Part shown: piece by piece, positions 1-8,945 of the stretch | Layout of the letters: each line of letters begins with the position of its first letter | Position numbering within the stretch: position 1 is the first letter of the stretch | Assembly (NCBI RefSeq): GCF_030269125.1 | Contig: NZ_BSSM01000001.1 | Location: forward strand, 496,001-560,000 | Origin: Streptomyces hygroscopicus subsp. hygroscopicus | Lineage (GTDB): Bacteria > Actinomycetota > Actinomycetes > Streptomycetales > Streptomycetaceae | DNA length: 64,000 nt | Reading direction: 5' to 3' | The notes under the pieces: model-generated | The model's database searches: none | What the model saw: only the letters and a program-made list of their open reading frames with translations | Told to the model about the DNA's origin: nothing | Made by a program: the position numbers and the translations under genes

Positions 1-1
1 T

Positions 2-2191
2 GTCGACTCGGGCGTGCGGGTCTCGCTCTCCGTGCGGCTGGCCCAGGGCACGGACAGCACGGACGGCGCGCCGGTCGGCCAGATCGTCCCTCTGGTGTCC
101 GATCTCGCCGACCCGACGGTGGAACTGACCGCCTCGGACCTCTTCGACGGCGCCCCGCACGCCCTGGGACCCGTCGCCCAGGCCGACACCGTCCGCGCCG
201 TGCGCCGGGCGGCCACCGTGTGGGAACCGCTCGCCCGGCTGCTGCCGGTGCCCCGCGTGCTCGACCTCGCGGACGAGGAGTTCGGCGAGTTGCTGGGCGG
301 TGCGGCGGCCCGGCTGCGGGCGCACGGCATCGACGTGCGCTGGCCGGATGAGGCGCGGCGGCGCCTGACCGCGCGGGCCGTGGTGGGTGGGGACCGCGTC
401 CCGCCCGCCGACCCGCGCTCCTTCCTCGGCGGGGACGGCACCGTCGACCTGCGCTGGCAGTTGTGCCTCGACGGGGATCCGCTGAGCGAGGAGGAGGCGG
501 CGGCCGTCGCCGGTGCGGGGCGGCCGGTGGTGCGGGTGCGCGGCGACTGGGCGTTCGTCGGCCCCGGACTCGCCCGCAGGGCCCGCAACCGCGTCCTGCC
601 TCCGCTCACCGCCGTGGAGACCCTCGCGGTCGCCCTCACCGGGTACGCGGAGATCGGAGGCGAGCGGGTGGCCGTCGCCGACGGCCCCTGGCTGCGCGCC
701 CTGCGCGCGCTGCTGAGCGACCCCGCCGGTGACGCGCCCGTCGGGCAGCCTGCCGCGCTCGCCGCGACCCTGCGCGACTACCAGGTGCGCGGGCTGGCCT
801 GGCTGACGCGGATGACCTCGCTCGGCCTCGGCGGCTGCCTCGCCGACGACATGGGCCTCGGCAAGACGGTCCAGCTCATCGCGCTCCACCTCGTCCGCCA
901 GGAGCACGAGGTCAGCCGCGGCCCCACTCTCGTGGTGTGCCCGGCGTCGCTGCTCGGCAACTGGGAGCGGGAGATCCGCAGATTCGCCCCGGGCACCGCG
1001 GTCCGCCGCTTCCACGGCGCCGCCCGCGGCGTGGAGGGCGCCGACGACGGCTTCGTGCTGACCACCTACGGCACGATGCGCCTGGACACCGGGCGGCTCA
1101 CCGGCCACCGCTGGGGAATGGTCGTCGCCGACGAGGCCCAGCACGTGAAGAACGCGTCGTCGGCCACAGCCAGGGCACTGCGGCTGATCCCGACCGGCGC
1201 GCGGGTCGCGCTGACCGGCACCCCTGTGGAGAACAGCCTTTCCGAACTGTGGGCCCTGCTCGACTGGACCACGCCCGGTCTGCTCGGCGGCCACGGCCGG
1301 TTCCGGCGCCGTTGGATCGCCCCGATCGAGGCCGAGCGGTCCGCCGCGGGCGCCGGGGCGGGCTCCGGCGACACCGCCGGGCGGCTCGCCGGTCTCGTCC
1401 GGCCGTTCCTGCTGCGCCGCCGCAAGTCCGACCCGGGCGTGGCGCCCGAACTGCCGCCCAAGACCGAGACGGACCACCCGGTACCGCTGACCGCCGAGCA
1501 GAGCGCCCTCTACGAGCAGCAGGTGCGCGCCGTGATGGCCGAGATCCGGTCGACCGAGGGGATCGCCCGCAGCGGTCTGGTGCTCAGGCTGCTCACCGGT
1601 CTGAAGCAGATCTGCAACCACCCCGCGCAGTTCCTGAGGGAGCGGGCGCCGAAGTTGGCCGGCCGCTCAGGGAAGCTGGCCCTGCTGGACGAACTGCTGG
1701 ACACCGTCCTGGCGGAGGACGGCGCGATGCTGGTCTTCACCCAGTACGTCGCGATGGCGCGGCTGCTGGAACGGCATCTGCGGGACCGGGGCGTCCCGGC
1801 CCGACTGCTGCACGGGGGGACGCCGGTGGCCCAGCGGGAGGAGATGGTCCGCCGCTTCCAGGACGGTGAGGTGCCGGTCTTCCTGCTGTCGCTGAAGGCG
1901 GCCGGCACCGGCCTCAACCTGACCCGGGCCGATCACGTCGTGCACTACGACCGCTGGTGGAACCCGGCCGTCGAGGCCCAGGCGACCGACCGGGCCCACC
2001 GGATCGGCCAGACCCGGCCGGTGCAGGTGCACCGGATGATCGCGGAGGGCACGGTCGAGGACCGTATCGCGGCGCTGATGACGGCCAAGGGGGAACTGGC
2101 CGACGCGATCGTCGGCAGCGGCGAGCAGGCGGTGAGCCGTCTGGGGGACGACGAGTTGGCGAACCTGGTGGAACTGAGGAGCGCGGGATGA
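2..2191 (+). CDS. SNF2-family DEAD/H helicase, 5' end outside window
   Basis: C-terminal part of a SNF2/Swi2 ATP-dependent nucleic-acid translocase. The frame is open to the left edge, so the methionine at 14 is probably internal and the true start lies outside. Visible motifs are the Walker A stretch DDMGLGKT near 848-870, the Walker B variant VVADEAQH (DEAQ) near 1125, LTGTPVEN near 1210, and a helicase C domain ending with the GTGLNL, DRWWNP and DRAHRIGQ signatures between 1905 and 2010. It overlaps the following SWIM gene by 4 bp (ATGA), so the two are co-translated. A paralogous pair with the same order lies at 25797-31198 on the other strand; that helicase is 945 residues, so roughly 200 residues are missing here. 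The biological role of these actinobacterial SNF2/SWIM pairs is not established. Confidence 0.93.
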   Translation, partial: VDSGVRVSLSVRLAQGTDSTDGAPVGQIVPLVSDLADPTVELTASDLFDGAPHALGPVAQADTVRAVRRAATVWEPLARLLPVPRVLDLADEEFGELLGGAAARLRAHGIDVRWPDEARRRLTARAVVGGDRVPPADPRSFLGGDGTVDLRWQLCLDGDPLSEEEAAAVAGAGRPVVRVRGDWAFVGPGLARRARNRVLPPLTAVETLAVALTGYAEIGGERVAVADGPWLRALRALLSDPAGDAPVGQPAALAATLRDYQVRGLAWLTRMTSLGLGGCLADDMGLGKTVQLIALHLVRQEHEVSRGPTLVVCPASLLGNWEREIRRFAPGTAVRRFHGAARGVEGADDGFVLTTYGTMRLDTGRLTGHRWGMVVADEAQHVKNASSATARALRLIPTGARVALTGTPVENSLSELWALLDWTTPGLLGGHGRFRRRWIAPIEAERSAAGAGAGSGDTAGRLAGLVRPFLLRRRKSDPGVAPELPPKTETDHPVPLTAEQSALYEQQVRAVMAEIRSTEGIARSGLVLRLLTGLKQICNHPAQFLRERAPKLAGRSGKLALLDELLDTVLAEDGAMLVFTQYVAMARLLERHLRDRGVPARLLHGGTPVAQREEMVRRFQDGEVPVFLLSLKAAGTGLNLTRADHVVHYDRWWNPAVEAQATDRAHRIGQTRPVQVHRMIAEGTVEDRIAALMTAKGELADAIVGSGEQAVSRLGDDELANLVELRSAG

Positions 2192-3504
2192 GCGACGGAC
2201 ACGACGACCGGACGCGGGGGTTCGCCGCCTTCCCGTCCCGCAGGGGCGGACGGGTCCGCGGCCAGTCCTGGTGGAGCCGGGCCTGGGTGGAGTCGATGGA
2301 GGACGGCTGGCCCGAGGAGGAGCCGCTGAGGAAGGGGCGGACCGTCGCCCGCTCCGGCCGCCTCGGCCCCCTCACGGTCGGTCCGGGGCGCGTCGGCGCC
2401 CAGGTCCACGACGGCACCGACGAGCCGTACACGGTGGTCCTCGGGCTTCCGGAACTGGCGGAGGAGCAGTGGGACGCGCTCTGGGAACGGACCGCGGACC
2501 GGCCGGCGGAGACGGCCGCGCTGCTCGCCGGGGAGCTGCCGCCGGACCTCCTGGAGGCGGCGGAGGACGCCCGGCTGGGGCTGCTTCCGGGCTACGGCGA
2601 GCTGGAACCGGACTGCGGCTGTGACGAGCCGGACCATCCGTGCGCCCACGCGGTCGCGCTCGGCTACCAGTTCTCCTGGCTGCTCGACGCGCAACCGCAG
2701 CTCCTGCTGCTGGTCCGCGGCCGGGACTGGCCGACGGCCCTGGAGGAGCTGAAGTCCGTCCTCCTCCTGCGCGCCCTGGCCGAGGCGTCCGAAGACGACG
2801 CCCCGGACGCCGGGTCTGCGGAGGACACCGGCGGGCGCGCGGACCCCGCCTGCGGGCGGGCTGCCGAACCGCCGGACGGCCCGGCAGCCACCGGAACCCC
2901 GGCCGACGAGGCGTACGCCCGCCCGGCCGTCCCCCTTCCGGCGCTCCCGCCGCTGCCCGAACCGCCTCATGACGACGCCGTGCCGGTCACCGGCATCGAG
3001 GCGGACCCGTTGCAGCGGCTGGCCACCGACGCCGCCGTACGCGCCCGGGACCTCCTCGTGTACCTGCTGGGGGCGGGCGGCGAGCCGCCCCGGCCGCTCG
3101 GCCGGTGGCAGGACACCGTGCGGATCGCCGCCACCCACCCCGACCCCCGGGTACCCGCGCGGCTGCGGGACCCCTGCGACCGGCCGGAGGAACTGGACCG
3201 GGCGGTGGAGGCATGGCGGTGGGGCGGGGCCGCCGGACTGGCGGTGCTGGAAGAGGCATGGCAGCCGGAGGGACCCGAGTTCACCCGGGCGCGCACGGCG
3301 CTCTCGACGGGCTGGGAGGACGAGGGACTGCCCGAACCCGTCGTGCGTGGCAACCGCTGGACCCTGCCCGGCCGGAGCCTGCAACTGCGGTACGGGCGCG
3401 ACGGCCACTGGTATCCGTACCACGAGCGGTCCGGCACCTGGTGGCCCGCCGGTCCGCCCGCGCACGACCCCGTCCTGGCGCTCGCCGAACTCCTCGACGG
3501 CTGA
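2188..3504 (+). CDS. SWIM zinc-finger protein
   Basis: Protein of 438 residues with a SWIM-type zinc finger: the C-x-C and C-x-H ligands are in LEPDCGCDEPDHPCAHAVAL (2605-2662). SWIM domains are predicted DNA- or protein-binding modules that often accompany SNF2 ATPases. The ATG at 2188 overlaps the helicase stop (ATGA), which fixes the start; an open frame continues upstream but overlaps the helicase out of frame. The middle (about 2760-2960) is an acidic, proline-rich linker, and the C-terminal half resembles that of the second SWIM protein at 25797-28364 (for example the LATDAA-RA segment). Partner of the helicase by operon structure; molecular function unknown. Confidence 0.88.
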   Translation: MSDGHDDRTRGFAAFPSRRGGRVRGQSWWSRAWVESMEDGWPEEEPLRKGRTVARSGRLGPLTVGPGRVGAQVHDGTDEPYTVVLGLPELAEEQWDALWERTADRPAETAALLAGELPPDLLEAAEDARLGLLPGYGELEPDCGCDEPDHPCAHAVALGYQFSWLLDAQPQLLLLVRGRDWPTALEELKSVLLLRALAEASEDDAPDAGSAEDTGGRADPACGRAAEPPDGPAATGTPADEAYARPAVPLPALPPLPEPPHDDAVPVTGIEADPLQRLATDAAVRARDLLVYLLGAGGEPPRPLGRWQDTVRIAATHPDPRVPARLRDPCDRPEELDRAVEAWRWGGAAGLAVLEEAWQPEGPEFTRARTALSTGWEDEGLPEPVVRGNRWTLPGRSLQLRYGRDGHWYPYHERSGTWWPAGPPAHDPVLALAELLDG

Positions 3505-3929
3505 ACGCCGCCCGCACCGCCGACGGCGGCCGGCCCGCACCGGGATGGGAAGGCCGCCGTTTCCGTGCGCCCGACGGCCGTTGAGGGCCGAGCCAGGCTC
3601 AACGAGCCTCCAGATGCCGGAACGACCATGGGGATCGACGCGCTCGCCGGACGCGGACCGGAAGGAGGCATCGGGGAAGGCACCACCATCGCGGAGCCGC
3701 GTTCGCTCGTCGAGGGCTTCGTGCCCGGCACGGGCGGGAACCGGTTCCGCACCGGGCGGAGCGGTCCCGGACCCGACGAGTCCACCGGTGCGCACGGCCG
3801 GACCCGCCGCGTTCGGCGCCGGGCGCGCCGAGCGGAACGCCGGCCGGCCCGACTCCGCCGGCCTCACCCCGAGGTACGCCCTCAGGTCACGTGGTCCGGC
3901 AGCGTACGCACCGCGGCCTGCCCCGTCGC
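3505..3929. other. Intergenic stretch without a recognised gene
   Basis: Between the SWIM gene stop and the glucosidase remnant. Several long frames cross it in opposite directions, but none has a ribosome-binding site, domain or recognisable motif. It forms one non-coding block with the two pseudogene fragments to its right. I see no clear terminator or promoter. Confidence 0.5.
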
Positions 3930-4160
3930 GGGCACCGGGCGACCAGGCCGTGGGCGACGTCCATGTCCCCGTTGAAGTCGGGCTGTTCGGCGCGAAAAGG
4001 TGCAGGTACCACTCGCCGGGGGCGCCGTCCGGTTCGGTCACCCGTGTCCAGGCGGAGCCGCCGAGGATGGACGCCCAGTCGTTCGGGGGAAGTCCGCCGC
4101 CGGCGCCTTTGCCCGGACGGAGGTGGAAGCGGCCCGCAGAGGTGAGCCGGGGATCCCGCA
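3930..4160 (-). pseudogene. GH13 alpha-glucosidase remnant, frameshifted and deleted
   Basis: Read on the minus strand, 4160 down to about 3990 encodes a segment with FHLRPGKG, LPPNDWASILGGSAWTRV and EWYLHLFAP, the conserved middle of GH13 alpha-glucosidases of the oligo-1,6-glucosidase/AglA type. Around 3985-3992 the frame slips by one base and continues as EQPDFN (expected after HLFAP). It then jumps directly to DVAHGLVAR, which in intact enzymes lies some tens of residues downstream. One frameshift, one internal deletion and missing ends identify a decayed gene. Family assignment rests on recalled motifs, not an alignment. Confidence 0.7.
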
Positions 4161-4623
4161 CGGCCGGAACGGAGGCCTCGGGCGGCCCTGGGCCGAGCGC
4201 TCCCTGCCCGTCAGAGGCGGGCGTACGGCCGTGGCGGCGAGCAGCGCAGGCTGTCCGCCCGTTGCGTCGCGATGAGCTGTGCGCTGCCCAGGGCGTCACG
4301 GTCGCGGTCGCGCGGGTCTCCCTGCTCGCAGCCGGACGGATCGTGCCCGCGCGAGCCGGGCGGCCGGGGCCGGCCATCGGCCGCCACCCGGGGTACCGGC
4401 GGTGGCAGGGCCCCGGTGCACGGCGCGACCGCGAGGGCGGTCGAGTGGTGCCGGATTCCGCCGACCCCGTGACGCGTCTCTTGGAGGTCTCGGTCGCGGC
4501 CGGGGACGGGCACCGCGGTGCGGCGGGGCGCGGAACCGCCGGGCACCTCGGGTGCGGGCCGGGCGGTCCTTCTTCGGCGGTCGTCGTCCGGGGCGGGCGA
4601 CCGCAGCTCGTCGGGGACGGAGG
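4161..4623. other. Intergenic stretch between pseudogene fragments
   Basis: No gene with plausible start and ribosome-binding site. It separates the alpha-glucosidase remnant from the starch-binding-domain remnant and may contain further unrecognisable debris of the same locus. The overlapping frames on both strands lack known motifs. Confidence 0.4.
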
Positions 4624-4800
4624 TCAGTCGCGCCAGGTGTCGTTCAGCGTGACCTCGCCGCCGGAGGGAACGGTGGCCGTACGGTTGGCCCCGCTCTCCC
4701 AGGTGACGTTGCCCGAGGCGTCCTTGCGGATGTACTTGTACGGGAACGAGGTCCCTGCGGGCAGGGACACATCAAGCTTCCGGACGAGGTAGCTCGCCGG
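4624..4800 (-). pseudogene. C-terminal remnant of a CBM20 starch-binding domain
   Basis: The last ~50 codons of a starch-binding domain survive, ending with a normal stop. Key stretches are [27 protein letters not shown] and [13 protein letters not shown] VTLNDTWRD, the typical C-terminus of secreted Streptomyces alpha-amylases. There is no start, signal peptide or catalytic domain; upstream the sequence runs into the GNAT gene that ends at 4815. With the neighbouring alpha-glucosidase fragment it points to loss of a starch/maltodextrin locus. The real gene would have been several times longer. Confidence 0.72.
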
Positions 4801-4814
4801 GTCCGGCACACCCG

Positions 4815-5303
4815 TCATTCCGGAGGGATGCGGAACTCGAACTCGGGACGGTCCCACGGCACGGCGGGCGGGTTGGCGAGCACGGTGCCGATCCGCACCG
4901 CACCGACGCGGTGGTAGAACTCCGCGGCGGGAAGGTGCGAGACGACCCTGACACGGTCGAGCCCGGCGGCACGGGCCTCGGACCGCATGTGCGCGACGAG
5001 CAGTCGTCCGATGCCCCGTCCCTGCGCCTCGTCGGCGACGAAGAGCAGGTCGAGCTCCGGTGGAGCGAGGACGAGGGAGTAGAACCCGAGGACCCGGCCT
5101 CCGTCCTCCTCCGCGCCGACGGCCACGAAGACGCGGTGGGCCTCGATGTAGTCGGGGCCGATCCGGTAGCCCGCGACCGCCGCCGCGTACTTGCCCGCGT
5201 AGGCGCCTGAGCCGCGCACGATCCGCGTGAGCCGTTTGGCATCCCGCGCGACGGTCCTCCGTATCGTGATCGGCCGGCTGACCGGGGAGGTGCGTGAACC
5301 CAT
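4815..5303 (-). CDS. GNAT-family N-acetyltransferase
   Basis: Protein of 162 residues of the GCN5-related acetyltransferase fold. The acetyl-CoA pyrophosphate loop is visible as [12 protein letters not shown] (Q/R-x-x-G-x-G/A pattern), preceded by the beta-4 strand LDLLFV and followed by [14 protein letters not shown], the usual 'neighbour residue' helix. The ATG at 5303 is preferred; the frame extends to 5432 but the added 43 residues are proline/arginine-rich and unlike the family. Substrate unknown. The gene stands alone between the pseudogene debris and the conservon operon and ends a few bases from the CBM20 remnant. Confidence 0.85.
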   Translation of the reverse strand: MGSRTSPVSRPITIRRTVARDAKRLTRIVRGSGAYAGKYAAAVAGYRIGPDYIEAHRVFVAVGAEEDGGRVLGFYSLVLAPPELDLLFVADEAQGRGIGRLLVAHMRSEARAAGLDRVRVVSHLPAAEFYHRVGAVRIGTVLANPPAVPWDRPEFEFRIPPE

Positions 5304-5358
5304 CGGGCGAGTATGCCGCACCGGGAAACGGCCTCGTGCGGCGGGTCGGCTGCTCCCC

Positions 5359-5413
5359 CCGGTGCCGGGGCACCGGCCGCCGGGAGTGCCACCCCCGCGC
5401 TGGAAGGGGTGGC
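5359..5413. terminator. Two hairpins downstream of the conservon P450 operon
   Basis: 5359-5376 is a near-perfect inverted repeat (CCGGTGCC / GGCACCGG) and 5388-5413 is an 8-bp stem (GCCACCCC / GGGGTGGC) with a 10-nt loop. They lie 30-80 bp downstream of the P450 stop at 5443 and could terminate the leftward conservon transcript. No strong T tract. Confidence 0.45.
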
Positions 5414-5442
5414 GGTCTCCCCCGCCGGACACCTGTCGAACG

Positions 5443-6678
5443 TCAGCCGGCCAGTCGTACCGGGACCGTCTGCCAGCCGTAGGCGATGAAGGACGGGACC
5501 TGCTCCAGGGAGTCGGCCGTGTAGGCGGGGGTCAGGGCGGGGAAGCGGTCGAAGAGGGCGGCGAGGGCGGTGCGGGCCTCCATGCGGGCCAGCGGGGCGC
5601 CGATGCAGCGGTGGACGCCGATGCCGAAGGAGAGGTGGTCGTCGGCGGCGCGCGCGGCGTCGAACGCCTCGGCGGTCTCCCCGTAGTGCGCCGGGTCCGA
5701 GCCCGCCGCGCCGAAGGTGGTGAGGATCGCGTCGCCGGCGGGGATGGTGACGCCGTCCACGGTGACGTCCGAGACGGCGAACCGCAGCGGCAGGGAGGCG
5801 ATGGAGGGCCGGGCGCGCAGGACCTCGTCGATGACCTGGTCCCAGTCGAGCCGGCCGGAGCGGACCGCGGCCAGCTGCTCGGGGTGGTCCAGGAGTTCGA
5901 CCACGGCGTTGGCGATCAGGTTCACCGTCGTCTCGAAGCCCGCGCCGATGACCAGGAGGAGGGTGAACATCAGCTCCTCGGTGCTGAGCCGGTCGCCCTC
6001 GTCGTCGCGGACCCGGATCAGCTCGGTGGTGAGGTCGTCGCCCGGGTTCTCGGCACGGTAGGCGATCTGCGCGGGGATCACCGTGACGATCTGCTGCTGC
6101 ACGAAGGCCGCGTGCTCGGCGCTCTGGTCGGTGGTGTCCATGATCGCCGCGACCAGCTCGGCCACGTCCTGCCGCAGATGGTCGGGGACCCCGAACAGCT
6201 CGCAGATGATCTGCATCGGCAGCGGGAGGGCGAACGCCTGCTTGAGGTCGACGACGGCACCGGCCTCCCCCGCCTCGGCCATCCGGTCGAGGAGTTCCGT
6301 CGCGACGGCCTCGACCCGCTCGCGCAGTGCCTCGGTGCGCCGGGCGGTGAAGCTGGGGGCGACCAGGCGGCGCAGCCGGGTGTGGTCGGCACCGTAGGTG
6401 GAGAGCATGTTGACCACGCCGATCCAGCCCAGCACCCAGCCCCACTCGGGGTGCTCTCCGACCTCCGGCCACAGCCGCCAGTGCTTGCGCGGGTCCTTGC
6501 TGACCTGCGGGTCGAGGATCAGGGTCCGCAGGGCGTCGTACCCGGTGGGCGCCCAGGCCGGGATCCCGCCGGGCAGTTCCACGGGGACGACCGGTCCCAG
6601 GGCGCGCAGCCGGGCGCTTTCCGCGACGATGTCGGACCCGAAGGGATCGATGGGCACGCGGGTGGGCGTGGTGGTCAT
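5443..6678 (-). CDS. Cytochrome P450, CYP154-like, conservon-linked
   Basis: Cytochrome P450 of 411 residues; a soluble heme monooxygenase needing a ferredoxin partner not encoded here. Visible: I-helix LVIGAGFETTVNL with the acid-threonine pair, K-helix E-x-x-R in IDEVLRARP, and heme-binding loop FGIGVHRCIGAPLAR with the cysteine ligand. The ATG at 6678 is chosen because the upstream extension overlaps the preceding P450 and is arginine/proline-rich. It is the last gene of the conservon operon; two bases separate it from the previous stop. CYP154 members are the usual terminal P450 of such loci; substrate unknown. Confidence 0.92.
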   Translation of the reverse strand: MTTTPTRVPIDPFGSDIVAESARLRALGPVVPVELPGGIPAWAPTGYDALRTLILDPQVSKDPRKHWRLWPEVGEHPEWGWVLGWIGVVNMLSTYGADHTRLRRLVAPSFTARRTEALRERVEAVATELLDRMAEAGEAGAVVDLKQAFALPLPMQIICELFGVPDHLRQDVAELVAAIMDTTDQSAEHAAFVQQQIVTVIPAQIAYRAENPGDDLTTELIRVRDDEGDRLSTEELMFTLLLVIGAGFETTVNLIANAVVELLDHPEQLAAVRSGRLDWDQVIDEVLRARPSIASLPLRFAVSDVTVDGVTIPAGDAILTTFGAAGSDPAHYGETAEAFDAARAADDHLSFGIGVHRCIGAPLARMEARTALAALFDRFPALTPAYTADSLEQVPSFIAYGWQTVPVRLAG

Positions 6679-6680
6679 GC

Positions 6681-7949
6681 TCACACTCCAGTCTGGAAGG
6701 ACGCGGAAGCTGCGGACAGCCCGGCGGGCCGGTCGGGGGTGACGGGGGTGAACCGGACCGGCAGGGCGACGAGCGAGCGGTGGAACGGGCCGGGGCGCCA
6801 GGTGAGCCGGTCGCGGGGCACCGTGGGCTCCATGTCGGGCAGCCACTGGGTGAGGCGCTCGATGGCCTCCGTGGCGATCAGCAGCCCCTGGTGCTTGACC
6901 GGGCAGGTGTGCGGACCCGCGCCGAACGACAGGTGGGAGGCGTCCCGCGGGTGGTGCGCACCGCCGTGCTCCTCGTCCGCGAACAGTGCGAGCGCCCCGT
7001 ACGAGACGACGACCGGCACCGCGGCCTGCACCCACACGCCGTGGAAGCTGACCGACTTCCGGGCGTAGAGCACTCCGTAGTTGGTGAGCGGGGTCTCGTA
7101 GCGGAGCACCTCCAGCACCGCGTCCCGCACGGTCCGCGAGCCGCTGGTGAGGGTGGAGTAGTACGCCGGGTTGCCGAGGATGCGGGAGAGCGCGTTGCTG
7201 ACCAGGTTGGTGGAGGGCTCGTGGCCCGCGCCCAGGGTGAGGAAGACCTGCCAGGTGACCTCCTCGGTGGTCAGGCCCAGCGGGTGGTCGAGCAGCCGGC
7301 TCGTGAGGTCGTCGCCGCGTTTCGCCGTCTTGGCGCCGATCAGGTCCATCACGTACCTGCCGTACTCGGCCTCGCCCTGGACGGACGCCTCGCCGCCCTC
7401 CATCAGCGCGCCCAGCGCGTCGTTGAGGCGGTCGGCCTCGCCGTCGGGGAAGCCGAAGATGCTGTTGAAGATCAGCGTCATCAGCGGGCGGGCGAAGTCG
7501 CGCACGAGGTCCGCCTCGCCGCGCGGGCCGAACCGGGAGACCAGGATGTGCACCGCCCGCAGCACCCTCTCCCGCAGGTCGTGCGGCTCGACCAGGTCGA
7601 AGGCCTCCAGCAGGGCGGTCCGGTAGCGGATGTGCTCCTCGCCGTCGGAGAAGAGGGTGTTGGGCCGCCAGCGCATCATGCCGAGGATCGGCAGGTCCTC
7701 GGGGACGGTCGCCTGCCAGGGGCGCGGATCACGGGACCAGGTCGCGTCGTCGTGGAGCATGTCGAGCGCGGCCCTGCGGTCGGTCACCACGTACGCCGGT
7801 ACGCCCGGGGCGAGTTCGGCCCAGCCGACCGGGCCCTGGGCGCGCAGTGCGTCGTAGTAGCGGCGCGGGTCGACGGCGAATCCGTCCTCCCACAGCCGCA
7901 CGGGGGTGGAGCGGTTGAAGGACTCCGGGGGCGCGGGGTACGCCGTCAT
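6681..7949 (-). CDS. Cytochrome P450, CYP156/157-like, conservon-linked
   Basis: Protein of 422 residues. The heme loop is FGAGPHTCPVK (cysteine ligand present) and the C-terminal part (IERLTQWLPDMEPTV, WRPGPFHRSL) matches the P450 type that follows CvnD in Streptomyces conservons. The I-helix reads GAGHEPSTNL, so the usual acid-threonine pair is acid-proline-serine. The K-helix reads LEVLRYE, so an E-x-x-R is present, although the CYP157 family is described as lacking it. The ATG at 7949 overlaps the GTPase stop (ATGA). Possibly catalytically atypical or a partner of the downstream P450. Confidence 0.88.
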   Translation of the reverse strand: MTAYPAPPESFNRSTPVRLWEDGFAVDPRRYYDALRAQGPVGWAELAPGVPAYVVTDRRAALDMLHDDATWSRDPRPWQATVPEDLPILGMMRWRPNTLFSDGEEHIRYRTALLEAFDLVEPHDLRERVLRAVHILVSRFGPRGEADLVRDFARPLMTLIFNSIFGFPDGEADRLNDALGALMEGGEASVQGEAEYGRYVMDLIGAKTAKRGDDLTSRLLDHPLGLTTEEVTWQVFLTLGAGHEPSTNLVSNALSRILGNPAYYSTLTSGSRTVRDAVLEVLRYETPLTNYGVLYARKSVSFHGVWVQAAVPVVVSYGALALFADEEHGGAHHPRDASHLSFGAGPHTCPVKHQGLLIATEAIERLTQWLPDMEPTVPRDRLTWRPGPFHRSLVALPVRFTPVTPDRPAGLSAASASFQTGV

Positions 7950-8611
7950 GATCGCACCTCCCCGGCCACCGCGCGGGCGTTGAGGTCGATCAGGTGCTCC
8001 ACGAGGGCGAGCAGCGCGTCGACGGAGGAGTGGGTGTCCCGGGCGTCGCACTCCACCAACGGGGTGTCCGGAGCCAGGTCGAGGGACTCCCGCAGCTGTT
8101 CCTCGGGATAACGGCGCGAGTCCGGGAAGGTGTTGACGGCGACCGCGTACGTCAGTCCCGACTCCTCGACCAGGCCGAGGACGTCGAAGGAGGCGTCGAG
8201 GCGGCGGCTGTCGACGAGGACGAGGGCGCCGAGCGCCCCGTAGGCGATGTCGGCCCACAGCGCGCGGAAGCGTTCCTGGCCGGGGGTGCCGAAGAGGTAG
8301 AGGACGATCTCCTCACCGAGGGTGATCCGGCCGAAGTCGATGGCGACGGTGGTGGTCTTCTTGTCCCGCACGCCGTCGAGGTCGTCGACGCCGGTGGAGG
8401 CCTGGGTGAGGTGTTCCTCGGTGTGCAGGGGGCGGATCTCGGACACCGAGTCGATCAGTGTGGTCTTTCCGACGCCGAACGGGCCGACGACGACGATCTT
8501 CACCAGCTCCCGTGCGGTGGCGGGAAGGTGCAGCTCCCCGGCCCGGACGCCGGATCCGTCGGGCCGGGCTTCGGCCGGCGAACGTTCAGAGCTTGAGGGC
8601 GCGGAGGCCAT
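7946..8611 (-). CDS. cvnD: Conservon GTP-binding protein CvnD
   Basis: Small Ras-like/ATP-GTP-binding protein of 221 residues. The P-loop GPFGVGKT is at residues 43-50, and the switch region LFGTPGQERF is around 107-115, with glycine replacing the usual aspartate of D-x-x-G. The base-specificity loop is NTFPDS in place of NKxD, as is normal in this family. In S. coelicolor the Cvn proteins form a membrane-associated complex resembling a eukaryotic G-protein-coupled system, with CvnD as the GTPase. An N-terminal tail of about 35 residues precedes the core. Overlaps the next P450 by 4 bp and the upstream cvnC by 26 bp. Confidence 0.93.
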   Translation of the reverse strand: MASAPSSSERSPAEARPDGSGVRAGELHLPATARELVKIVVVGPFGVGKTTLIDSVSEIRPLHTEEHLTQASTGVDDLDGVRDKKTTTVAIDFGRITLGEEIVLYLFGTPGQERFRALWADIAYGALGALVLVDSRRLDASFDVLGLVEESGLTYAVAVNTFPDSRRYPEEQLRESLDLAPDTPLVECDARDTHSSVDALLALVEHLIDLNARAVAGEVRS

Positions 8612-8945
8612 CGGCGACTCTCTTCAGCAGGTCATGGTCGGGCAGGGCGGCGGACGGGACGGGCGGGCGTGCCGTCACCAGCCCCTGGTCGATCAGGGCG
8701 GCGGCGAGGACCCGGACGGCGGAGACCGGCAGCCGCAGCAGCGCCGCCGCCTCCACGACGGTCAGGGAGCCGCCGTCCAGCGACTGGAGCAGCGCCTGCT
8801 GGGCCGCGGGCAGGTCGCCGGGGACCGGCCCGGCGGCAGAGGTGAGCACCGACAGGCGCTCCAGGCTGTTGCGGCTGGGCCGCGCGACCCCCGAGGTGGC
8901 GAGGTAGGCGGGCACCAGCGGACGGCCGGACCGGTGGCCCCTCAC
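8586..8945 (-). CDS. cvnC: Conservon DUF742 protein CvnC
   Basis: DUF742 protein of 119 residues, recognised from the typical RGHRSGRPLVPAYLATSG N-terminus and the winged-helix-like tail (LTVVEAAALLRLPVSAVRVLAAALIDQG). The GTG at 8945 overlaps the cvnB stop (GTGA) and places this N-terminus correctly; the longer upstream frame runs antisense-like through cvnB and is not coding. CvnC is an adaptor in the Cvn complex and is predicted to bind DNA or protein through its helix-turn-helix. Confidence 0.9.
   Translation of the reverse strand: MRGHRSGRPLVPAYLATSGVARPSRNSLERLSVLTSAAGPVPGDLPAAQQALLQSLDGGSLTVVEAAALLRLPVSAVRVLAAALIDQGLVTARPPVPSAALPDHDLLKRVADGLRALKL

Noticed and set aside
1945..4377. 810-codon open frame on the minus strand
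   Set aside because: Antisense of the helicase and SWIM genes, a third-position GC shadow. Only its 3930-4160 segment carries real GH13 similarity, and that is a pseudogene remnant.
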